Below, in pieces: positions 56,129 to 64,000 of a stretch of 64,000 nucleotides of DNA. Source of the stretch: DASTFY01 sp963813375 (GTDB taxonomy: Bacteria; Actinomycetota; Acidimicrobiia; Acidimicrobiales; Ilumatobacteraceae); NCBI GenBank assembly GCA_963813375.1, contig CAWEYT010000003.1, positions 17,710-81,709 of the forward strand. The letters run 5' to 3'. The number at the start of each line of letters is the position of its first letter. The stretch's first letter is position 1. The notes beneath the pieces were generated by a model. It was given only the letters and a program-made list of their open reading frames with translations, was not told the origin of the DNA and made no database searches. Position numbers and translations under genes: made by a program.

Positions 56129-57073
56129 ATGACCATCGTCGAACCGCGCACCGAGCCTCCGCCCGAGGCACCGGAAGAGAAGGTCAAGCCACATCTCACC
56201 GAGCGGGCCCGTCACGAGCGCCGGCTCGGCCTGTCCCTCTCCGCGCCGGCGTTCATCGTGATGATCATCGTCACGGCGTACCCGTTGGTGTACGCCATCG
56301 TGCTCTCCCTCTACAAGTACCGGTTGACCGATCCGGCGGGCCGTGAGTTCGTCGGCCTCAACAACTACTTCACGGTGCTGACCGACCCGATCTGGTGGAA
56401 CGACTTCGTGACCACCCTCGTCATCACGATCGCCAGCGTGGTCGTCGAGCTGGTGCTCGGCTTCTGCTTCGCCTGGGTGATGTACCGGATCATCACCGGC
56501 CGTTCCGTCGTCCGCACCGGCATCCTCGTGCCCTACGGAATCATCACGGTCGTGTCGGCGTACATCTGGCGCTACGCCTTCCAGCTCGACTCGGGATTCG
56601 TCAACCAGTGGTTCGGTCTCGGCGACTACAACTGGTTCGGCGGCCGTTGGTCGTCGCTGTTCGTGATCGTCTTCTCCGAGATCTGGAAGACGACGCCGTT
56701 CATCTCGCTGTTGCTCTTGGCGGGACTGGTACAGGTCCCGATGGAGCTGCAGGAGGCCGCCAGCGTCGATGGCGCCACGGCGTGGCAGCGGCTGTGGAAG
56801 GTCACGCTGCCCAACATGAAGGCGGCGATCATGGTCGCCCTGCTCTTCCGCACGCTCGACGCCTGGCGCATCTTCGACAACCCGTACGTGATGACGAACG
56901 GCGCCAACAACACCGAGACGCTGTCGTTCCTTGCCTACCGCCAGAACGTGACCCTCGTGAACCTCGGCGCCGGCTCGGCCATCTCTGTCCTGCTGTTCCT
57001 CACGGTCGTCGTCATCGCCTTCATCTTCATCAAGGGCTTCAAGACCGATCTGTCCCAGGTGAGGGGTGGCTGA
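56129..57073 (+). CDS. ABC sugar permease 1, copy 2
   Basis: This is the 314-residue second copy of the MalF-like permease at 52700-53644, nearly identical, with one visible replacement (YAIVL for YAVVL) and a synonymous GATGGC at the EAA motif. It is intact, with the same GGGAGGAGAG ribosome site and the same TGATG overlap to the following permease. It should work with either ATPase copy. Confidence 0.9.
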   Translation: MTIVEPRTEPPPEAPEEKVKPHLTERARHERRLGLSLSAPAFIVMIIVTAYPLVYAIVLSLYKYRLTDPAGREFVGLNNYFTVLTDPIWWNDFVTTLVITIASVVVELVLGFCFAWVMYRIITGRSVVRTGILVPYGIITVVSAYIWRYAFQLDSGFVNQWFGLGDYNWFGGRWSSLFVIVFSEIWKTTPFISLLLLAGLVQVPMELQEAASVDGATAWQRLWKVTLPNMKAAIMVALLFRTLDAWRIFDNPYVMTNGANNTETLSFLAYRQNVTLVNLGAGSAISVLLFLTVVVIAFIFIKGFKTDLSQVRGG

Positions 57074-57909
57074 TGGCAACGACCCGCAAGACCAGCAACT
57101 GGTGGACGGTGTGGGGCGTCCTCATCCTGCTCTGGGCGATGTTCCCGCTGGCGTGGATGGTGTCGCTGTCGTTCAAGGATCCGGCCACGTTCCGCGGCTC
57201 GACGCCCCAGTTCCTCCCGGAGAACTGGGTGTGGAAGAACTACGACTCGGTGTTCTCCGACTCGCTGTTCACCTCCGCCTTGCGCAACTCGTTCGGGATC
57301 TCGATCCTCGCCACCCTGATCTCGGTGGTCATCGCGATGTTCGCCTCCTACGCCATCGCCCGCCTCGACTTCCCGCTGAAGAAGGTGCTCCTCTCGATGG
57401 CGCTCGCGATTGCGATGTTCCCCCAGGCAGCGCTGGTCGGACCGTTGTTCGACATGTGGCGCAGGATCGGCATCTACGACACATGGATCGGGCTGATCAT
57501 CCCGTATCTGACCTTCGCCTTGCCGCTCTCGATCTGGACGATGTCGGCGTTCTTCCGCCAAATCCCGTGGGAGATGGAGCAGGCCGCCCAGGTCGATGGG
57601 GCGACGGCGTGGCAGGCGTTCCGCAAGGTCATCGTGCCGCTCGCCGCGCCCGGGGTGTTCACCACCGCCATCCTGACGTTCTTCTTCTGCTGGAACGAGT
57701 TCCTGCTGGCGGCGTCGCTCACCTCCACCGACCGGGCACGCACCGTGCCCGCGGCGCTGACGTTCTTCACCGGCTCGTCGCAGTTCGAGTCGCCGATCAC
57801 CGCGATCATGGCGGCTTCGGTTGTCGTCACGATCCCCGTCGTCATCATCGTCTTGCTCTTCCAGCGTCGGATCGTCGCCGGCCTCACGGCCGGCGCCGTC
57901 AAGGGTTGA
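57073..57909 (+). CDS. ABC sugar permease 2, copy 2
   Basis: This is the second copy of the MalG-like permease at 53644-54480, complete and open, with aspartate in ARLDFPLKK. Synonymous changes (ATGGCAACG start, ACATGGATC, CCGTATCTG) are shared with copy 3 and not with copy 1. The ATPase gene follows after 15 bases. Confidence 0.9.
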   Translation: MATTRKTSNWWTVWGVLILLWAMFPLAWMVSLSFKDPATFRGSTPQFLPENWVWKNYDSVFSDSLFTSALRNSFGISILATLISVVIAMFASYAIARLDFPLKKVLLSMALAIAMFPQAALVGPLFDMWRRIGIYDTWIGLIIPYLTFALPLSIWTMSAFFRQIPWEMEQAAQVDGATAWQAFRKVIVPLAAPGVFTTAILTFFFCWNEFLLAASLTSTDRARTVPAALTFFTGSSQFESPITAIMAASVVVTIPVVIIVLLFQRRIVAGLTAGAVKG

Positions 57910-57924
57910 TCGAAGGAGCCTGCC

Positions 57925-59094
57925 GTGGCCGAGATCACGATCAAGAACGTCGTCAAGGAGTACGGGGACGGGTTCCTCGCCGTCGACGACGTGAGCCTGG
58001 ACATCGCCGACGGGGAGTTCATGATCCTCGTCGGCCCGTCGGGATGTGGCAAGTCCACGTTGCTGCGGATGATCGTCGGACTGGAGGACATCACGTCCGG
58101 CGACGTGCTCATCGCCGGCGAGCGCGTCAACGACAAGGCGCCGCGCAGCCGCAACCTGGCGATGGTCTTCCAGAACTACGCCCTCTACCCCCACCTCTCG
58201 GTGTTCGAGAACATCGCCTTCCCGCTCCGCCTGCGCGGCGGGATGTCCGACGAGGAGATCAAGGCCAAGGTCGAGGAGGCGGCGGCGACACTCGAGCTCA
58301 CCGAGCACCTCGACCGCAAGCCGGCGAACCTGTCCGGAGGCCAGCGTCAACGGGTGGCGATGGGCCGAGCGATCGTGCGCAACGCGGACGCCTTCTTGTT
58401 CGACGAGCCGCTCTCCAACCTCGACGCCAAGCTCCGCGGCCAGATGCGCACCGAGATCCTGCGCATGCAGCGCCGGATGGGGACGACCACGGTCTACGTC
58501 ACGCACGACCAGACTGAGGCAATGACGCTCGGCGATCGCGTCGCGGTCCTGCGCAAGGGCCTACTTCAGCAGGTCGCCACCCCCCGGGACCTCTACGAGC
58601 GTCCCGTGAACATGTTCGTGGCGGGCTTCATCGGCTCCCCGCCGATGAACTTCATCCCCGGCACCATCGACGGGGGCAAGGTCAGCCTGCCGTTCGTGTC
58701 GATCGCCCTGCCCGAAGACATGCAGGCTGCGGCGGGCGACCGCGACCACGTGATGATCGGCGTCCGTCCGGAGGCGTTCGAAGACGCCGCGTTGATCGAG
58801 CCCGCGAAGAGCGACCAGGGCGTCACGTTCACGGTGAAAGTGGACGTGATCGAGTGGCTCGGCAACGAGCAGTACGCCTACATCCCGTACGACGCGCCGG
58901 ATCACATGGTGGCCGGTCTCGCGGAGCTCGAGCGGGAACTGGACAGCGAGCGGATGCGCAGTCAGCTGGTCGTAGCCCTCGATCCGAAGAGTCGCATACG
59001 CGACAACAGCGACGCCACGCTGTGGCTCGATCCGCGCAACATGCTGATCTTCGATCCCCAGACCCGCGACAACCTCACCCTGAGCATCGAAGGC
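57925..59094 (+). CDS. ABC sugar transporter ATPase, copy 2, without its own stop
   Basis: GTG 57925 opens a complete MalK-like protein in one frame, including NMFVAGFIGSPPMNFIPG and the TOBE domain up to DNLTLSIEG. The stop TGA that follows in copy 3 is here replaced by TGG at the repeat junction (59095), so translation continues in a wrong frame of binding-protein DNA to 59265, adding about 57 foreign residues. The catalytic domain should be functional. Confidence 0.88.
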
Positions 59095-59576
59095 TGGTCG
59101 ACGACATCGCCTGGGCCCGTTATCCGGAGGCGGAGGCCGGCACGCCGAGCAAGCCGCCGCTCGGCGGGATCAACCTGGCGATCGGGGCCTTCACGAAGAA
59201 CCCGGAAGAGGCCCTGGCGGCGGCCAAGTGCATCACGTCGCTGGAGAGCAACATCCAGTACATGATCAAGTCGGGCAACCCGGCCGCGCGGGGCGCCGCA
59301 TACGACGATCCCGCGGTGCGGGAGGCGTTCCCGATGGCCGACCTGATCCGGGAGTCGATCAACGACGCCGGGCCGCGGCCGGTCACGCCGTACTACGGCG
59401 ACGTCTCGGTTTCGGTGCAGCGGACGTGGCACCCGCCGGAGAGCGTGCAGGACCCGAGCACGCCCGAGGAGACCGACGACTACATGTCCGACGTGCTCAG
59501 CGGAGAGCGCCCTGCTGTGACCGCACGAGGACGAGGCAGCAACGCCGACAGCGACGACGAGGGAGGAGAGCCATGA
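59095..59576 (+). pseudogene. Orphan 3' fragment of the binding-protein gene (start of unit 3)
   Basis: It is the second extra copy of the binding-protein 3' end. It reads VDDIAWARYPEAEAGTPSKP through GNPAARGAAYDD without the frame break present in the full gene near 52425. An extra two bases near 59508 abolish the usual stop, so the frame runs on to 59576, overlapping the permease start by four bases. There is no start codon or signal peptide. Confidence 0.85.
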
Positions 59577-60523
59577 CCATCGTCGAACCGCGCACCGAGC
59601 CTCCGCCGGAGGCACCGGAAGAGAAGGTCAAGCCACATCTCACCGAGCGGGCCCGTCACGAGCGCCGGCTCGGCCTGTCCCTCTCCGCGCCGGCGTTCAT
59701 CGTGATGATCATCGTCACGGCGTACCCGTTGGTGTACGCCGTCGTGCTCTCCCTCTACAAGTACCGGTTGACCGATCCGGCGGGCCGTGAGTTCGTCGGC
59801 CTCAACAACTACTTCACGGTGCTGACCGACCCGATCTGGTGGAACGACTTCGTGACCACCCTCGTCATCACGATCGCCAGCGTGGTCGTCGAGCTGGTGC
59901 TCGGCTTCTGCTTCGCCTGGGTGATGTACCGGATCATCACCGGCCGTTCCGTCGTCCGCACCGGCATCCTCGTGCCCTACGGAATCATCACGGTCGTGTC
60001 GGCGTACATCTGGCGCTACGCCTTCCAGCTCGACTCGGGATTCGTCAACCAGTGGTTCGGTCTCGGCGACTTCAACTGGTTCGGCGGCCGTTGGTCGTCG
60101 CTGTTCGTGATCGTCTTCTCCGAGATCTGGAAGACGACGCCGTTCATCTCGCTGTTGCTCTTGGCGGGACTGGTACAGGCCCAATGGAGCTGCAGGAGGC
60201 CGCCAGCGTCGATGGCGCCACGGCGTCGCAGCGGCTGTGGAAGGTCACACTTCCCAACATGAAGGCGGCGATCATGGTCGCCCTGCTGTTCCGCACGCTC
60301 GACGCCTCGTCAATTCTCGAATCTTCCACAACCCGTACGTGATGACGAACGGCGCCAACAACACCGAGACGCTGTCGTTCCTTGCCTACCGCCAGAACGT
60401 CACCCTCGTGAACCTCGGTGCCGGCTCGGCCATCTCGTCCTGCTGTTCTTCACAGTCGTCGTCATCGCCTTCATCTTCATCAAGGGCTTCAAGACCGATC
60501 TGTCCCAGGTGAGGGGTGGCTGA
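59573..60523 (+). pseudogene. ABC sugar permease 1, copy 3 (frameshifted)
   Basis: The ATG at 59573 opens the same permease as at 52700. It reads to LLLAGLVQ, then breaks at 60178 (GTCCCGATGG replaced by GCCCAATGG), and again near 60313 (RTLDA followed by altered bases) and 60440. All other stretches match copies 1 and 2. It is either a decaying gene or a poorly sequenced repeat copy. As read it gives no full permease. Confidence 0.8.
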
Positions 60524-61366
60524 TGGCAACGTCCCGCAAGACCAGCAACTGGTGGACAACAGCGTGGGGGGTGTTCCTCATCCTGATCTGGGCGATGTTC
60601 CCGCTGGCGTGGATGGTGTCGCTGTCGTTCAAGGATCCGGCCACGTTCCGCGGGCTCGACGCCCCAGTTCCTCCCGGAGAACTGGGTGTGGAAGAACTAC
60701 GACTCGGTGTTCTCCGACTCGCTGTTCACCTCCGCCCTGCGCAACTCGTTCGGGGTCTCGATCCTCGCCACCCTGATCTCGGTGGTCATCGCGATGTTCG
60801 CCTCCTACGCCATCGCCCTGCTCGACTTCCCGCTGAAGAAGGTGCTCCTCTCGATGGCGCTCGCGATTGCGATGTTCCCCCAGGCAGCGCTGGTCGGACC
60901 GTTGTTCGACATGTGGCGCAGGCTCGGCATCTACGACACATGGATCGGGCTCATCATCCCGTATCTGACCTTCGCCTTGCCGCTCTCGATCTGGACGATG
61001 TCGGCGTTCTTCCGCCAGATCCCGTGGGAGATGGAGCAGGCCGCCCAGGTCGATGGGGCGACGGCGTGGCAGGCGTTCCGCAAGGTCATCGTGCCGCTCG
61101 CCGCGCCCGGGGTGTTCACCACCGCCATCCTGACGTTCTTCTTCTGCTGGAACGAGTTCCTGCTGGCGGCGGCGCTCACCTCCACCGACCGGGCACGCAC
61201 CGTGCCCGCGGCGCTGACGTTCTTCACCGGCTCGTCGCAGTTCGAGTCGCCGATCACCGCGATCATGGCGGCTTCGGTTGTCGTCACGATCCCCGTCGTC
61301 ATCATCGTCTTGCTCTTCCAGCGTCGGATCGTCGCCGGCCTCACGGCCGGCGCCGTCAAGGGTTGA
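60523..61366 (+). pseudogene. ABC sugar permease 2, copy 3 (frameshifted)
   Basis: The ATG at 60523 opens MATSRKTSNWWTTAWGVFLI, with a seven-base difference from the other copies near 60556. One extra G near 60652 shifts the frame after DPATFRG; from 60686 the sequence is open to the stop at 61366 and includes the EAA motif. It carries ALLDFPLKK, and GVSIL for GISIL. A single correction would restore a complete permease. Confidence 0.8.
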
Positions 61367-61382
61367 TCGAAGGGAGCCTGCC

Positions 61383-62554
61383 GTGGCCGAGATCACGATC
61401 AAGAACGTCGTCAAGGAGTACGGGGACGGGTTCCTCGCCGTCGACGACGTGAGCCTGGACATCGCCGACGGGGAGTTCATGATCCTCGTCGGCCCGTCGG
61501 GATGTGGCAAGTCCACGTTGCTGCGGATGATCGTCGGACTGGAGGACATCACGTCCGGCGACGTGCTCATCGCCGGCGAGCGCATCAACGACAAGGCGCC
61601 GCGCAGCCGCAACCTGGCGATGGTCTTCCAGAACTACGCCCTCTACCCCCACCTCTCGGTGTTCGAGAACATCGCCTTCCCGCTCCGTCTGCGCGGCGGG
61701 ATGTCCGACGAGGAGATCAAGGCCAAGGTCGAGGAGGCGGCGGCGACACTCGAGCTCACCGAGCACCTCGGCCGCAAGCCGGCGAACCTGTCTGGAGGCC
61801 AGCGTCAACGGGTGGCGATGGGCCGGGCGATCGTGCGCAACGCGGACGCCTTCTTGTTCGACGAGCCGCTCTCCAACCTCGACGCCAAGCTGCGCGGCCA
61901 GATGCGCACCGAGATCCTGCGCATGCAGCGCCGGATGGGGACGACCACGGTCTACGTCACGCACGACCAGACTGAGGCAATGACGCTCGGCGATCGCGCC
62001 GCGGTCCTGCGCAAGGGCCTACTTCAGCAGGTCGCCACCCCCGGGACCTCTACGAGCGTCCCGTGAACATGTTCGTGGCCGGCTTCATCGGCTCCCCGCC
62101 GATGAACTTCATCCCCGGCACCGTCGACGGCGCCAAGGTCAGCCTGCCGTTCGTGTCGATCGCCCTGCCCGAAGACATGCAGGCTGCGGCGGGCGACCGC
62201 GACCACGTGATGATCGGCGTCCGTCCGGAGGCGTTCGAAGACGCCGCGTTGATCGAGCCCGCGAAGAGCGACCAGGGCGTCACGTTCACGGTGAAGGTGG
62301 ACGTGATCGAGTGGCTCGGCAACGAGCAGTACGCCTACATCCCGTACGACGCGCCGGATCACATGGTGGCCGGTCTCGCGGAGCTCGAGCGGGAACTGGA
62401 CAGCGAGCGGATGCGCAGTCAGCTGGTCGTAGCCCTCGATCCGAAGAGTCGCATACGCGACAACAGCGACGCCACGCTGTGGCTCGATCCGCGCAACATG
62501 CTGATCTTCGATCCCCAGACCCGCGACAACCTCACCCTGAGCATCGAAGGCTGA
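61383..62554 (+). CDS. ABC sugar transporter ATPase, copy 3 (one frameshift; keeps the native stop)
   Basis: GTG 61383 opens the MalK-like ATPase with all nucleotide-binding motifs (GPSGCGKST, LSGGQRQR, FLFDEP). One C is missing near 62041 (CCCCGGGACC run), which shifts the frame after QQVATP; the C-terminal TOBE part continues from 62063 to the TGA at 62554 after SIEG. This is the only copy with the natural end, and marks the right border of the amplification. It shows ERIND and LGRKPANL for the ERVND and LDRKPANL of the other copies. Confidence 0.85.
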
Positions 62555-62850
62555 CACCGCGCCACGGCGACCGACTCGTGACTCATCTCGGAGCACTATG
62601 CCGTCCCACTCGCACCCACCTGAGGAGTGCTGGAGCGCACAACGTGTGGTGCAGAACGACGCCCGGCGGTCGGACGACGGACCGCCCCGATCGGCGCACC
62701 GGATCACTCGATGCACAAGCAGAATGTGCGCGCCAAACCAGTGAGCCCGAAGGCGCGCGCCTGCCTATCGCCGAGTGCTGGCCTGTTGAGTCCAAGAGGT
62801 GATCCGACTCAAGTCGATCGTTTCCGAGCCGACCTCTAGCATCTCGTTTC
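62555..62850. other. Intergenic spacer without recognised gene
   Basis: Nothing coding is supported in these 296 bases; short open frames are out of register with any known protein. No strong terminator hairpin or promoter was identified after the amplified ABC block. Confidence 0.5.
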
Positions 62851-63880
62851 ATGCCGTTCGTGGCGGATCCTGCTCGCTACGAATCGATGATCTACCGCCG
62901 TTGTGGTCGCAGTGGCGTTCGGCTACCTGCCATCTCGCTGGGGATGTGGCACAACTTCGGCGATGATCGACCATGGGAGACCCAACGCGAGATCTGCCGG
63001 CGAGCCTTCGATCTCGGCGTCACCCATTTCGATCTGGCCAACAACTACGGGCCACCCTACGGAGGAGCAGAGTCGAACTTCGGGCGCATCCTGGGAACCA
63101 ACTTCGCTGCCCACCACGACGAGCTATTTCATCTCTACGAAGGCCGGTTACGACATGTGGCCGGGTCCCTATGGTGACCTCGGATCACGCAAGTACCTGC
63201 TCGCGTCACTCGATCAATCGCTCACCCGGATGGGTCTCGACTACGTCGACATCTTACTACTCCCACCGCGTCGACCCCGACACGCCGATGGAAGAAACAG
63301 CAGGCACGCTACGCGTCGGCCGTCACGCAGGGCAAGACCTTGTACGTCGGGATCTCGTCGTACTCCTCGGAACGCACACGCCGCATGGCGAAGACATTGC
63401 CGAGCACAACGTTCCGCTACTGATCCATCAACCGTCGTACTCCAGGTCCAACCGCTGGACAGAAGCCGACCAACTGCTCGACACGCTCGAAGCCGTCGGC
63501 GCCGGCTGCATCGCCTTCTCCCCACTGGCCCAGGGCCTGCTCACCAACCGCTAGCTGCACGGGGTCCCGTCCGACTCGCGGGCGGCAACGGGCGGCGCAC
63601 TGAGCGCCGACTCGATCACCGATGAGCGACTCGCCCACATTAGCGCCCTCAACGAGATCGCAGCTCGCCGTGGGCAGAGCCTGGCCGAGTTGGCGCTCGT
63701 GTGGGCTTTCGCGACCCACGGATGACCTCGCTCGTGATCGGAGCCAGCAACGTGACCCAACTCGAGGACAACATCGCCGCGCTGCGGAACATGTCGCTGA
63801 CGGCCGACGAGCTAGCCGAGATCGATCAACATGCCACCGACGCAGGTATCAACCTCTGGAAGCGCTCGAGCGATCAGTAG
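62851..63880 (+). pseudogene. Aldo/keto reductase, YghZ/L-glyceraldehyde-3-phosphate reductase type, damaged
   Basis: The ATG at 62851 opens ARYESMIYRRCGRSGVRLPA and LGMWHNFGDDRPW, as in YghZ. The catalytic tyrosine region (DLANNYGPPYGGAE), ISTKAGYDMWPGPYG, and the C-terminal TSLVIGASNVTQLEDNI follow. The frame breaks near 63130, 63255, 63310 and 63722, and a TAG at 63552 replaces the tyrosine of a normal RYLHG. The final stop is 63880. All pieces add up to about 340 residues, normal for the family. It is either a pseudogene or the most error-rich part of the window. Confidence 0.75.
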
Positions 63881-64000
63881 GAAGAGGCAGATGGCTGGCC
63901 CCCCGGGTGTCTGGGGCATCTCCAAGATGGCGCCGTCGCGCAACAAGCCGACGAGGGGGTCGAGGTCGTGGCGTTCGAAGGCGTCGATGTAGGCAGACCG
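63881..64000 (-). pseudogene. Possible remnant of an ECF sigma factor C-terminal (SnoaL-like) region, cut by the window edge
   Basis: The minus strand reads SAYIDAFERHDLDPLVGLL and then an EMPQTP stretch from position 64000, which resembles the C-terminal SnoaL-like domain of SigG-type sigma-70 factors. After PGGPA the likeness stops abruptly, and the frame stays open into the aldo/keto reductase tail to 63812. It looks truncated. The evidence is about 30 residues only. Confidence 0.3.

Larger units (their letters stand above)
52228..62554 (+). repeat. Tandem triplication of a 3.43-kb block (binding-protein 3' end, two permeases, ATPase)
   Basis: Unit 1 is about 52228-55655, unit 2 is 55656-59094, and unit 3 is 59095-62554. 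Each starts within the binding-protein gene at the CGACGACATCGCC stretch and ends at or near the end of the ATPase gene. The three are nearly identical along their whole length, with scattered substitutions and indels. Units 2 and 3 share several changes against unit 1. There is only one complete binding-protein gene, upstream of unit 1. Confidence 0.93.

Noticed and set aside
52228..62554. Insertion sequence or transposon as the cause of the triplication
   Set aside because: No transposase, terminal inverted repeats or target-site duplication was seen at the unit borders; the junctions look like short-homology recombination.
63552..63554. Recoded TAG (pyrrolysine) in the aldo/keto reductase
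   Set aside because: The codon replaces a tyrosine (TAC), and the same gene has several frame breaks; no pyrrolysine context is expected in this type of organism.

Overview
The window is high-GC DNA with GTG starts, stop/start overlaps and actinobacterial marker families: a maleylpyruvate-isomerase/MDMPI-type protein of the mycothiol world, a DUF2510 domain on an M48 protease, an Eis-like acetyltransferase, and an LPXTG-like wall protein. I infer a non-streptomycete actinobacterium, possibly of the Acidimicrobiia; the sequence does not fix the lineage. I saw no rRNA, tRNA, CRISPR array, transposase or phage gene.

Layout. 1-1420 (-): edge-truncated NQR2/RnfD-like membrane protein. 1576-5097: xylose-type ABC importer (binding protein, permease, ATPase), then a VOC protein. 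5639-5943: tandem repeats, a promoter with a LacI-type operator, and a leader hairpin. 5980-15879: complete L-rhamnose locus (rhaT-P-Q-S importer, mutarotase, isomerase, aldolase/dehydrogenase fusion, kinase), facing a convergent LacI regulator that carries the same operator in its own promoter. 16972-27527 (-): housekeeping and stress genes (M14 peptidase-like lipoprotein, GrpB, flavoprotein, PQ-loop protein, DUF2252, AlkB, methyltransferase, MDMPI, MFS, GerMN lipoprotein). 27667-31922: MBL hydrolase, an ArsC-like gene with UGA at the catalytic cysteine codon, M48 protease, TetR, ferredoxin, esterase. 31957-36200: lgt and gatCAB, with two apparent in-frame gene fusions. 36252-43123: Eis-like, MFS, acyl-CoA dehydrogenase, wall protein, small membrane protein. 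43189-49657: ilvD and the attenuator-controlled ilvBNC operon, with a cyanophycinase-like/CysS-tail gene between them. 49736-50911: MFS. 51308-62554: trehalose/maltose-type ABC importer whose permease-permease-ATPase block is present three times in tandem. 62851-63880: damaged aldo/keto reductase. The right edge holds a possible sigma-factor remnant.

The carbohydrate theme is strong: three separate sugar importers, one of them amplified, plus a full rhamnose pathway yielding DHAP and (via lactaldehyde oxidation) lactate. The ilv genes cover three steps of branched-chain amino acid synthesis.

Caution. About thirty genes or gene segments are interrupted by single-base indels (mostly one extra G or C) although the protein continues perfectly in the next frame. 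They are clustered: 28.4-40.2 kb and 45.1-50.9 kb are almost clean. Sequencing or assembly error is the simplest cause, and it weakens conclusions that rest on a single stop codon or frame, including the gene fusions and the UGA-containing ArsC.
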